Positions 17,787 to 25,457 of a stretch of 49,273 nucleotides of DNA are shown one piece after another. The stretch's first letter is position 1, and every line of letters begins with the position of its first letter. The position numbers and the translations under genes are program-made. This DNA is from Alkanophaga liquidiphilum (GTDB lineage: Archaea; Halobacteriota; Syntropharchaeia; Alkanophagales; B39-G2), in assembly GCA_029259535.1 (NCBI GenBank), contig JAPHEF010000006.1, forward strand, positions 1-49,273, written 5' to 3'. The notes below the pieces were generated by a model. That model did no database searches. It saw only the letters and a list, made by a program, of their open reading frames with translations, and was not told where the DNA came from.

Positions 17787-17859
17787 GGGGTCGTGGGGTA
17801 GCGGACTATCCTAGCGGGCTTCGGACCCGCTGACCTGGGTTCAAATCCCAGCGACTCCG
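17787..17859 (+). tRNA. tRNA-Arg (anticodon TCG)
   Basis: The acceptor GGGGTCG pairs with CGACTCC (one G-U), with discriminator G. The anticodon arm is GCGGG-CTTCGGA-CCCGC with anticodon TCG. The T arm is CTGGG-TTCAAAT-CCCAG. There is no intron and CCA is not encoded. It reads CGA codons, and others by wobble. Confidence 0.95.
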
Positions 17860-18067
17860 CTCTTATATTATTTCAGACTTAGATTGCTCCAAGGGGAGAA
17901 AATATTTGTATGTCTGCAGCCATTGCGAGAGGAGAAGCGGACCCGAGAGCTGCTCAGTAAGCCGGATGGCGAACTGGAGAGCAATAGGAGTTTGTGGATT
18001 TATCCATAAGATGGTTTGGGGGAGACGGGGTAGTTAGTTAATTTTCATACTTTGAGGTTGTAGAAAT

Positions 18068-18215
18068 ATGTTAAACGAGCCCAGGGCTATAAGCTCTGGC
18101 AGGGGCTATGGTGAGCCAGCCCGGACACGCCGTGAAGCCAAAGCTCCGGAGCGGTGCGCCTTAGTTCGACGGAGAGACTTAAGCTCCCGACTTCGGTCGT
18201 GGAGTAGCTTACCAA
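18068..18215 (+). mobile_element. Probable relic of an IS200/IS605-type element (TnpB 3' end and right-end hairpin)
   Basis: A short ORF from 18068 (RGYGEPARTRREAKAPERC) has the Arg/Pro-rich look of TnpB C-termini. It is followed at 18180-18211 by AAGCTCCCGAC-TTC-GGTCGTGGAG-TAGCTTAC. This is an 8-bp stem with a one-base bulge, ending in a TAGYTYAC motif like the right ends of IS605-family elements. No intact transposase remains. The preceding 200 bases (17860-18067) hold no gene that I can support. Confidence 0.4.
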
Positions 18216-18270
18216 CTTTTCCCGAACCCCACAAACCAAGCGTTGAGTTGCCGCTTACCCCTGCGGCTGC

Positions 18271-19428
18271 TTAAACAAACGGATTTTTCCACTGCTTCAC
18301 CACTTCTGCAACCTCAGGGCGCATGATTTCGGGCGGCGGCGTTTCCCCTCGCATTAGCATCTCTCTGAGCCTCGTGCCGCTGAAGCTCGTGTGGAACTCC
18401 TTGCCGTGCGGGCATATCTTCTCGTTGACTACCGTCATACACTTGCGACAGTAAAAGAATGATTTGAAGAAAACGGGAACGATGCCGAGGTCTGGAAATT
18501 CGCTGAAAATTTCCTGGGCGGCGTAAGGCTCGTAGTAGGAGCCGACGCCAGCGTGGTCACGCCCGACGATGAAATGCGTGCAGCCAAAGTTTTTCCTGAC
18601 GATTGCATGGTGTATAGCTTCTCTCGGACCGGCGTAGCGCATTTCCATCGGCAGTATGCTCATAACTGCATTTTCCTTCAAGTAATAGTTACGAAGGAGC
18701 GCCTCGTAGGCTGCGAGAATCACTTCGTCTTTGAAGTCCCCACTTTTCTTCTTTCCAATGACCGGGTTTATGAAGATGCCATCAACGAAGGTGAGCGCCG
18801 TCTTCTGCACGTATTCATGACCAAGGTGCGGCACGTTCCTTGTCTGGAAACCAGCAACGCTCCGCCAGCCTCGCTCCTTGAACAACACCCTTGTCTCCAC
18901 GGGTCGCAAGTAAAATCTTGAAAACGGCGGCTCCACTTTCCCGAACATCTCGATGCTGCCCCCCAGCAGACACTCTCCAAGCCTATAAACCTTAGTGACG
19001 CCAGGATGCGCCTTGTCCGTCGTAAGAAAAACTTTTTCCGCAAATTCGCCCTTGTCGTAGCCATAAATGCTTTCGACATGCATCAGAGCGACCTCACGCC
19101 CGCCGGCGTCGCAGAGCGTCAGCGTGTCTCCATCTCGGAGTTCGAGACGCCTACGCTCGTCCTCCGAAATGTCAAGAACTATGGGGATTGTCCAAGGCGT
19201 GTCATCGGCGAGCCTCTTCTCATAAAGCACGTTCTCAAAGTCACTCTCGCATAAAAATCCCTTTAAAGGGCTGTAAATGCCGTGCGCAATGTTCCTTAAG
19301 TCGCTTAAAAGCTCCTCGCCCAACTTTAACCTTGGCAGCTCCTTGGCTTCTCTCTCCGCAGCTTCCTTTCGCCTGCCGCTCAGCGCTCTGTTCACGAGCC
19401 GTCCGCCGTGCGGCTTCGGAAGCGACAT
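18271..19428 (-). CDS. sat: Sulfate adenylyltransferase (ATP sulfurylase)
   Basis: Catalyses ATP + sulfate to APS + pyrophosphate, or the reverse. The PUA-like N-terminal domain includes IAHGIYSPLKGFLCESDF. The catalytic domain has FQTRNVPHLGHEYVQ (the QxRN and HxGH motifs), GPREAIHHAIVRKNFGC and HFIVGRDHAGVG. The C-terminal zinc motif is CRKCMTVVNEKICPHG, as in archaeal and other homo-oligomeric Sat. The ATG at 19428, with GGTGAG just before it, is a better start than the TTG five codons earlier; length is then 385. An RHH gene lies 17 bases upstream on the same strand. No aprAB or dsr genes are in the window, so the direction of use cannot be told. Confidence 0.95.
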   Translation of the reverse strand: MSLPKPHGGRLVNRALSGRRKEAAEREAKELPRLKLGEELLSDLRNIAHGIYSPLKGFLCESDFENVLYEKRLADDTPWTIPIVLDISEDERRRLELRDGDTLTLCDAGGREVALMHVESIYGYDKGEFAEKVFLTTDKAHPGVTKVYRLGECLLGGSIEMFGKVEPPFSRFYLRPVETRVLFKERGWRSVAGFQTRNVPHLGHEYVQKTALTFVDGIFINPVIGKKKSGDFKDEVILAAYEALLRNYYLKENAVMSILPMEMRYAGPREAIHHAIVRKNFGCTHFIVGRDHAGVGSYYEPYAAQEIFSEFPDLGIVPVFFKSFFYCRKCMTVVNEKICPHGKEFHTSFSGTRLREMLMRGETPPPEIMRPEVAEVVKQWKNPFV

Positions 19429-19445
19429 GCCCTCACCTGCCAACT

Positions 19446-19673
19446 TTAGTCAAGATAGCCAAGCGCCTTTAACCGCTCTTTCACCTTCTCCTCGTCCTCC
19501 TCGGAAAATGGCACTTCCTCCTCTTCCTCCTCCACGACCTCCCGCAGCACATACGTCACGTATGAGGCGACGGACGTGAATTCCGTCCCTTTAATCCGCT
19601 CTTCTATCTTTTTGAACAACGACGCAGGTATGGAAACCGTCTTGAATTTCTCCTCCTTCTCTTTTTCGCCCAT
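19446..19673 (-). CDS. Ribbon-helix-helix (CopG/Arc-like) protein upstream of sat
   Basis: A 75-residue protein. KFKTVSIPASLFKKIEERIKG forms the beta strand and first helix of a ribbon-helix-helix fold, with FTSVASYVTYVLREVVEE as the second helix. An acidic run (EEEEEEVPFSEEDEEKVKERL) completes it. The layout ...SIP..L...I......TEFTSVASYV...LRE is the archaeal RHH pattern that I associate with sat neighbours. GAGGTGG precedes the ATG by about 5 bases. Its stop is 17 bases from the sat start, so they form one transcript. It may be the regulator of sat or a Sat-binding small protein. DNA binding is inferred from the fold only. Confidence 0.85.
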   Translation of the reverse strand: MGEKEKEEKFKTVSIPASLFKKIEERIKGTEFTSVASYVTYVLREVVEEEEEEVPFSEEDEEKVKERLKALGYLD

Positions 19674-19844
19674 ATTTCCACCTCGTCATCTTGTCAGCTC
19701 TTAGACTTGGCCGTCACCGCTCCAACAACGTTCCATTTTAAATTATCAAGGGATATTTAACTTTGTTGCCGGGAAGTCCCGTGAGAGTGGGGAGGAGAGC
19801 CGCCCATAACTCACCTATGTTCAGAAAAAACATGGAGGAGCAAG

Positions 19845-20325
19845 ATGCTTAGTTACAGATTCGGATTATATCTCTCAAAGACCTCCGAGCGAATACTAAG
19901 CGAGTCCCCTGAGCTCTGCCGCCGCGGCTCTACAATTGTCCGTTCATGGAAATCGAGACGGCTAAGAAGTATGGAAAAAGTTAACGCCGAGAGAGACGCA
20001 GTCGTTGACTGTGAATCCGGTGGATGCTTCCAAAAGGACCAAGAGAGATGCAGATTTTAAATCAACTCATTTAAAAAAAGAAGAAGAAAAAATGAGGGGG
20101 GCAGGTAGAGCAGTTATAAAAGTAAACTCAAGAGGCACATCGGAAGGATTATCCTTAGACCCCAAGAGGTTACATTTCAGCTAAACAGGATATAAGATTC
20201 GGAGCTGGAGCAGCTCTAAGATGCCTGTGGAGCGGGGGTCGCTACGCCTCGTAACCGCAAAAGCGATTGGCGAGGGGCAAGTCCCCTCGTGATGAAGCAG
20301 GAAGCCCCTGCCGGGGGGAGTTCAC
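19845..20325 (+). mobile_element. Decayed IS200/IS605-type TnpB element
   Basis: The ORF at 19845-20060 begins MLSYRFGLYLSKTSERILSE and continues PELCRRGSTIVRSW. This lines up by eye with archaeal TnpB N-termini (YRFRLYPSKxQExxLxExLELCR) with several damaged residues. Further on, near 20110-20170, GRAVIKVNSRGTSEGLSLD resembles the segment before the TnpB zinc finger. From 20221, MPVERGSLRLVTAKAIGEGQ resembles a TnpB C-terminus, ending at TGA. The catalytic RuvC centre and zinc finger are missing, so the gene is internally deleted and inactive. The element ends with the right-end hairpin listed separately. It lies between the divergent sat and radical SAM transcription units. Confidence 0.65.
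20293..20325 (+). repeat. IS200/IS605 right-end hairpin
   Basis: GATGAAGCAGGAAGCCCC-TGCC-GGGG followed by GGAGTTCAC: the typical right end of archaeal TnpB elements, with a short GC stem then (T)AGTTCAC. It is also a possible 3' end of a guide-like (omega) RNA in the family. Confidence 0.6.
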
Positions 20326-20368
20326 ATCGATGTAAACTCGACTGCAAATATCGTTGAAGAGGAGCCCC

Positions 20369-21808
20369 ATGTCAATTAAAATCATAAGAAGGACGCAAAG
20401 CCTCTGCCCCACTTGCCTAAATGTCATCCCAGCGGAGCTTTACGAAAACGAGAACGTCATTTACCTACGGAAGCGCTGTGAGAGCCACGGTGAGTTTGAA
20501 GATATTTATTGGACAGATGCCGAACTTTACAGACTCTTTGAAGCACGTGATGCGCTTTTAGGCGTGCATCTCCCTAAAACTGCAATTGCGACGGGGACGC
20601 CAGCGGAAGTGGAGGAGCGGGGCTGCCCGTTTGACTGCGGACTCTGCGTAAGGCACGAATCGGCAACGACACTTGCGATAATCGACGTTACTGAGCGGTG
20701 CAACTTGCGATGTCCGACGTGCTTTGCGGCTGCTGGTGGCGGTAAGGACCCCAACGCTGAAGAGATAAAAGCTGTAATAGACCGACTGAGCAAGTTGCGT
20801 CCGAAACCCGCCGGGATTCAGTTCAGCGGCGGTGAGCCGACGCTTCGGGACGACTTGGCGGAGCTCGTTGCGTATGCGAAACGCCGCTTCGAGCACGTTG
20901 AGGTGAACACCAATGGATTACGGCTTGCAGAAAGCGCTGAGTATTGTAGAGAACTTGAGACTGCGGGTTTGAGTGTCTTTTATCTCCAGTTCGACGGCAT
21001 CGGTCCGCAGCCCTACGAAACCCTGCGTGGCAAAAATCTTTGGGACGTGAAGAAGCAAGCGATAGAAAATCATAGGCGGGCGGGCGAACGCCCTGCTATC
21101 GTTCTCGTGCCGACAGTCGTGCGTGGCGTCAACGACGGACAGATTGGTGAAATAATCAAATTTGCGGCAGCAAACGCCGACGTGGTGCGTGGCGTGAACT
21201 TCCAACCCGTCTCGCTCTGCGGACGCACCTCTTTCGACGTCAGCCGTAGAGTCACAATTCCCGACGTTCTACACGCAGCGGAGCAGCAAACCTCGTTCCT
21301 CAAAGCCACAGACTTCTTCCCCGCAAGCATAATGAGCCTGTTTATAACCTCGTGGGGCGGACCACCAGTTGGCTGCCATTTCTGCTGCGGCGCCGTTTCC
21401 TATCTCATCGTCGGCGACAGCCATAAAAGCGGCAAGGGCGGCAAACGCAGTAAGATGCCCACGCCGGCGCCGATAACAAGATATTTAAACGTAGAAAGGT
21501 TGGCGAGAGGGTATGCTCGCAAGCTCCAGCGTAAGCAGGAAATTTCAACGCTAGACGTTTTAAAGAGCGTTAAGCCTCGTCTGCTCCTCAGCCCCCACTT
21601 CCTGCTCGATGCCTTCAGGCTCAAGAGCAAGAAATACGACGATATTAGCGCTCTGCACTTCAAGCTCCTACTCGTCGGCGCCATGCACTTCATGGACGCT
21701 TTCAACTTCGACTTGGAAAGAGTCAGGCGCTGCGTCATACATTACGGTTTGCCTGATGGACGTGTCGTGCCGTTCTGCGCATACAACAACATCCACAGGG
21801 GGTCCTAA
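20369..21808 (+). CDS. Radical SAM enzyme of the MJ0619 / tetraether synthase (Tes) type
   Basis: A 479-residue protein, if started at the ATG at 20369, which has GAGGAG 5 bases before it. An N-terminal rubredoxin-like part has CPTCLNVIPAE and CESHGE, followed by CPFDCGLCVRHES. The radical SAM cluster motif CNLRCPTCF (CX3CX2C) comes next, then FSGGEPTLRDDL, VNTNGLRLA and YLQFDGI. The C-terminal part has the extra Cys motifs PVGCHFCCGA and PFCAYNN that bind auxiliary clusters. This layout is COG1964. It includes MJ0619 and Tes, which join two diether lipid tails into tetraethers, and enzymes proposed to methylate pterins. The stop overlaps the archaeosortase start (TAATG), a strong hint of a membrane-lipid or lipoprotein role. 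The exact reaction cannot be settled here. Confidence 0.85.
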   Translation: MSIKIIRRTQSLCPTCLNVIPAELYENENVIYLRKRCESHGEFEDIYWTDAELYRLFEARDALLGVHLPKTAIATGTPAEVEERGCPFDCGLCVRHESATTLAIIDVTERCNLRCPTCFAAAGGGKDPNAEEIKAVIDRLSKLRPKPAGIQFSGGEPTLRDDLAELVAYAKRRFEHVEVNTNGLRLAESAEYCRELETAGLSVFYLQFDGIGPQPYETLRGKNLWDVKKQAIENHRRAGERPAIVLVPTVVRGVNDGQIGEIIKFAAANADVVRGVNFQPVSLCGRTSFDVSRRVTIPDVLHAAEQQTSFLKATDFFPASIMSLFITSWGGPPVGCHFCCGAVSYLIVGDSHKSGKGGKRSKMPTPAPITRYLNVERLARGYARKLQRKQEISTLDVLKSVKPRLLLSPHFLLDAFRLKSKKYDDISALHFKLLLVGAMHFMDAFNFDLERVRRCVIHYGLPDGRVVPFCAYNNIHRGS

Positions 21809-22668
21809 TGAGCGGTGCAACGTTTGCGGCGTTGGCAAAGCCAGCACTTGCATTCCTGTCCCTATTTTTCCTCCTACTCGCCTTCAAAAAGGAAAATATG
21901 ACTATGGCGCTCTCAGGCTGGCTTTTACTCGTCTCTTATTGGCTTATTGAGTTTTTTGCGCTACTTAAAGTTGGAGAATCCTTCGACGCCGCTGTGGCGT
22001 TCCTCGTGCTTCTTTTCAGCGCATTGCTTGCGTGGCATGCAGCCACCTGCGAAGACAGCAGCGCTGACGGCGATGACGCTGAAAGGCGTCGGTTCCTGGT
22101 GCTGATGGCGAAGGTGAGCTTCATTTGCGGAATGTGTTACTTCCCGTTTTCAGAAATAGAGCCTTTGGGCACACTTTTGATTTATGTGAATGCTGCGCTC
22201 GCCGCCACCACTATAAACTTCCTTCACGGCATCGGACTGCTGAGTCTGAGCGTCCGTGTAGAGTTTCCTGCGTTCATCCACGCAGCAGGCATGGCGTTGC
22301 CGCCTATCGAGATAATTCTGGCGTGCACCGCCATCCAGAGTATCGTAATATTTACAGGTATCATTTTTGGCGTCGAGGCGCCGCTTAACAAGAAAATAAA
22401 GGCGTTTCTCGTTTCTGTTCCTGTGATTTTCGTGTTGAACGTTTTTAGGAACGTCTTCGTCACCGCCGCTTATTTCGGGACGTGGTTCGGGAGTGCCCCC
22501 CTCGAAAGCTTCTACATCGCACACCACATCCTCGCAAGAATCTTCGTCCTCGCCACGCTCATAATAATTGCCTATGCGGTCTTTGTCATCCTTCCTGAGA
22601 CCCTTGACCTCGTAGAAAAGCTGCTAACTCTCCCACTTGGCGGGCGGAGACGTGGCGGCGTCCGTTAG
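21808..22668 (+). CDS. artA: Archaeosortase family protein (ArtA-like)
   Basis: A 286-residue polytopic membrane protein with about eight hydrophobic segments. The exosortase/archaeosortase triad is visible: Cys173 in IILACTAIQSIV, Arg214 in LNVFRNVFV, and HH (239-240) with Arg244 in IAHHILARIF. ArtA-type enzymes remove the C-terminal tripartite signal (PGF-CTERM and similar) of S-layer and surface proteins in the membrane and attach a lipid. The gene is translationally coupled to the Tes-like radical SAM gene. I see no substrate with an obvious PGF-CTERM tail in this window. Residue numbers are my hand counts. Confidence 0.85.
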   Translation: MSGATFAALAKPALAFLSLFFLLLAFKKENMTMALSGWLLLVSYWLIEFFALLKVGESFDAAVAFLVLLFSALLAWHAATCEDSSADGDDAERRRFLVLMAKVSFICGMCYFPFSEIEPLGTLLIYVNAALAATTINFLHGIGLLSLSVRVEFPAFIHAAGMALPPIEIILACTAIQSIVIFTGIIFGVEAPLNKKIKAFLVSVPVIFVLNVFRNVFVTAAYFGTWFGSAPLESFYIAHHILARIFVLATLIIIAYAVFVILPETLDLVEKLLTLPLGGRRRGGVR

Positions 22669-22744
22669 CGTGTCGAGAGCGAAAGTTATTTATAAGGGCT
22701 GACGATTTATAACAAAAAATGTTGATTATCCAAGAGGTGCTTCC

Positions 22745-24562
22745 ATGCAAGTCGTAAAGGGGTATGATGATTGGATGCATACGGAGACGGGGCTGTCGCC
22801 GTGCTGGGGGTATAACGAGCCCGACGAAGTCCCCGCAAGAGCGGGTCAGATCGACCTTAACGTGTATAACGTCATCGACGAGTGGCTTAATAAGCATCCG
22901 AGGGAGAAGGGCGCCCTCGCCCACCGGATAGGAGGAAGGAAAAATAGGACTCAAAGCTTTATGTTCGACTGGTTGAACGGCGGCGCCGCCATATACTGGA
23001 CGCTCGGGCAATACCCGAAGAGGAAGGGCGAGCGCGCCTGCGTCATTTTTCCCGTTTACAACTTCCACGACCGCCAAGAGTGCGAATACGCCTCCGAAGA
23101 CTGCGTTAAGTATTATGAGATTTTTAGTAACATCTCCTGGAGCACTTATACCATCGGAAGCTCCCTAACTTGGCACTGGAGCGGCTCGTTCTGGCGGCGA
23201 GAAGAGGTCTTCCTCCACGGCTTCCTCACTATTATCATTGCGGCGATGACGAACTACTGTGGGATGAGCAAGCCGATGTGCAACGATGAGAAGATTTTCG
23301 AGCTCTGGGAGGAGGCAAAGTGGCGCCGGGCTAAAATCAAAAAGCTGCGGGCGTGGATGAAATTTTTAAAAACGCCGACGCTTTTGAACCTGAGAAGAGC
23401 CGAGCTCGAAGCGGCGAAAGCTGACTACTGGCCGTATAGGCGGCTGGTCGAGGTGCGGTGGCCCGAGAAGTACCTCGATGTCTGGGAGTTGCGGCAGGAG
23501 ATCAAAAGGCTCCGCCGTGATAAGGCGGCGAGGGAGCGCCGCAGCGTCGAGGAGCTGCTCCCGCAGTCCCGGCTCAGGGAGGAAACCCTCATGTTCGAGC
23601 CGCTGCACCGCGAGGGCGTCGTGAAGTTCAAGCCGCCTTCGAGCATCGAGGCGGCACGGGCGGAGGTCGCATCGGAAAAAGAGCGGATTGCCGCGATAAA
23701 AAAGGAGCGGAAGGAATTACTGAAGAAGATGCAAGCGTGCATTCGGGAGAAGATAAAGAAGTATTCTGCGCAGATAAAGGCGGAGAGGGCGGTGCTCAAA
23801 ACGCCGAGGGAGCGTCTCTACCGAAAGGCGTTGCGGGAGCGGGGGAGGATAATAGAATATTTGGAGGCGAAGGAGGACCAGTTCCGCCGTGATATGATAA
23901 CAAGGAAAGACCCCTACCTGCGGGACCGCCGCATCTACTTCATAAGCCGCCTCCCGTTCTACACGCACATGTGCGAGGAGCCGCAGCAGGTCGAGGACCT
24001 CCGCGGGCAGGACATGGTCGAAGACCTGTATCCGAACTTCATACAACGCCGCCAGAACCTCGCAATGATGCGGCGGCGCTACAAGAATAGTTGCAAGGTG
24101 CGGTGGTTAGGAAGCCTTTTCTATCCGACGGGGCTGTCGACGTTTTTGAGCGACGACTCCGAGGGCGAGCACACGCTCGACATCACACGTTTGGTCTTCA
24201 GGCAGCGGCGCCAGAACCGCGGGATGGGGGAGTGGAAGGTGCTTTCGAGGAACACACGGCAGCAAATACGCTACCCGCTCGTGATAAAGCCGCTTCGGCT
24301 CAAGAGCGGGCACGCGGTCTACGGGGAGGTTTTCGGCGCCGAGGAGTGCCGCCCGCTCGCACCCCCGGATATCTGGCGCACGCACAAGGAAGAGCCATGG
24401 CTTGCGCTAACAACCCACATCCTCTCAGAAACAGAGCTTTGGCGGCTATGGGCGTGGCATTCGACGCATCACTATCGGTATCGGCGCCCTTTTATCAGGC
24501 TGAACTTCAGCTACAACATTGTGGACAACATCCTCGATGCCTTCATGTGGAACATCTGGTAA
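22745..24562 (+). CDS. Orphan 605-residue basic, aromatic-rich protein
   Basis: I do not recognise this family. The frame is clean for 605 codons, with GAGGTG 6 bases before the ATG and a TATA-like TTATTTATAA at 22686-22695 with suitable spacing, so it is a separate transcription unit. The N-terminal third is rich in Trp, Tyr, Cys and Asn (WNLN-type content: WSTYTIGSSL, WHWSGSFWRREE). Residues about 190-420 are very Arg/Lys/Glu-rich and should form long helices or a coiled coil (AEVASEKERIAAIKKERKEL). The C-terminal part is again Arg/Trp/Tyr-rich and ends FMWNIW. There is no signal peptide, and one short hydrophobic segment (FLHGFLTIIIAAM) near residue 160. A virus or plasmid origin is possible but unproven. 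Confidence 0.75.
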   Translation: MQVVKGYDDWMHTETGLSPCWGYNEPDEVPARAGQIDLNVYNVIDEWLNKHPREKGALAHRIGGRKNRTQSFMFDWLNGGAAIYWTLGQYPKRKGERACVIFPVYNFHDRQECEYASEDCVKYYEIFSNISWSTYTIGSSLTWHWSGSFWRREEVFLHGFLTIIIAAMTNYCGMSKPMCNDEKIFELWEEAKWRRAKIKKLRAWMKFLKTPTLLNLRRAELEAAKADYWPYRRLVEVRWPEKYLDVWELRQEIKRLRRDKAARERRSVEELLPQSRLREETLMFEPLHREGVVKFKPPSSIEAARAEVASEKERIAAIKKERKELLKKMQACIREKIKKYSAQIKAERAVLKTPRERLYRKALRERGRIIEYLEAKEDQFRRDMITRKDPYLRDRRIYFISRLPFYTHMCEEPQQVEDLRGQDMVEDLYPNFIQRRQNLAMMRRRYKNSCKVRWLGSLFYPTGLSTFLSDDSEGEHTLDITRLVFRQRRQNRGMGEWKVLSRNTRQQIRYPLVIKPLRLKSGHAVYGEVFGAEECRPLAPPDIWRTHKEEPWLALTTHILSETELWRLWAWHSTHHYRYRRPFIRLNFSYNIVDNILDAFMWNIW

Positions 24563-25261
24563 TTCTTCCCTATCTTTTGATTTTTAAAGAGCGTGGATAC
24601 GTCGGCAGGGACCTTAAGCACGGTAGCATTGGCTTCTGCGGGAGGGACGGAAAGAGGTCTCTGTTGCAGAATATGATTAGAATGGACAGGCGCGCGTTCA
24701 TCAAAGCGAGCGCCACCCTCGGTGCCGCCGCTGCCGACAACCCCTTAAAAACTCAATCCGACTAACATCGCAGATGCAATTTTGAAGGAGGACGAGAACA
24801 ATATATATCCAAAAGCACGAATACGAGCTTAAACTGACAGACGCCCTGTTTAAACATACCATCACTATCCACCCTTGGGAATGTAACTGGGACTGCAAGT
24901 GGTGAGGTGAAGAGATGTTGAAGTTATTAACTCCTTAAAAGCGATGGCTAGTGCACGGGCATATTTGTAATGATAGGCTCTCTGAGAGGATTAGTATCCC
25001 ATCAAGGAAGCAAACGCTGTTGGACTGGATAGGATAAATATATCCTTTCGTCGTCTGGATGATGAATGGTGCAAAGGGTATACGTGAGATATAGCAATGA
25101 AAGCGTAATAAATGCGCTCCAGACCAACTACTTACAAGTTTAAGGAGCTAATGCCGTCTCTTTAATCCGCTTCTCTACGTAGACGATATTGCCTTTAAGA
25201 GATTTGCAGGCCCCTTCACGAGATAAATCCAAATTCCGAATAAAAATCTTTGACGGATGCC
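24563..25261. other. Gene-poor stretch with relics
   Basis: About 700 bases between the orphan gene and the small ORF at 25262. It contains the Tat-signal stub at 24682-24765 and AT-rich boxes. A later stub (TITIHPWECNWDCKW near 24850-24905) reads like a fragment of a Cys/Trp-containing enzyme. A 24-codon ORF near 25067 begins MVQRVYVRYSNES. I see nothing intact. Confidence 0.5.
24682..24765 (+). pseudogene. Twin-arginine signal peptide stub
   Basis: A 27-codon ORF begins MDRRAFIKASATLGAAAA, a near-perfect Tat leader (RR-x-F-x-K followed by a short Ala-rich core). It then breaks off (DNPLKTQSD, stop). Such leaders start molybdopterin or other cofactor-bearing oxidoreductases. No enzyme follows in any frame, so this is the remaining 5' end of a deleted gene. 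Confidence 0.55.
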
Positions 25262-25408
25262 ATGAACGAGAGGAATGCGAAAAGACGCTATAACCCTGAG
25301 GAAATTGCGATGCGTTATTTCAGGCGCTGGCAACCCTCAATACTTACTGTAAATAGTTGGAATGGTAAGGTTGAAGTCTTCAGACACAGAATGATAAACC
25401 AAAAATAG
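25262..25408 (+). CDS. Possible small protein, 48 residues
   Basis: An ORF starting MNERNAKRRYNPEEIAMRYF with a plausible basic, Trp-containing composition and no known motif. It is not obviously a shadow, because the opposite strand is noncoding here. It converges with the acyl-CoA dehydrogenase gene. The family is unknown, and it may equally be a relic. Confidence 0.3.
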   Translation: MNERNAKRRYNPEEIAMRYFRRWQPSILTVNSWNGKVEVFRHRMINQK

Positions 25409-25457
25409 GAGCGGTGGGCGGGCAGAAAAGAGTTGGATAAAAAATAGAAGTAAAAAA

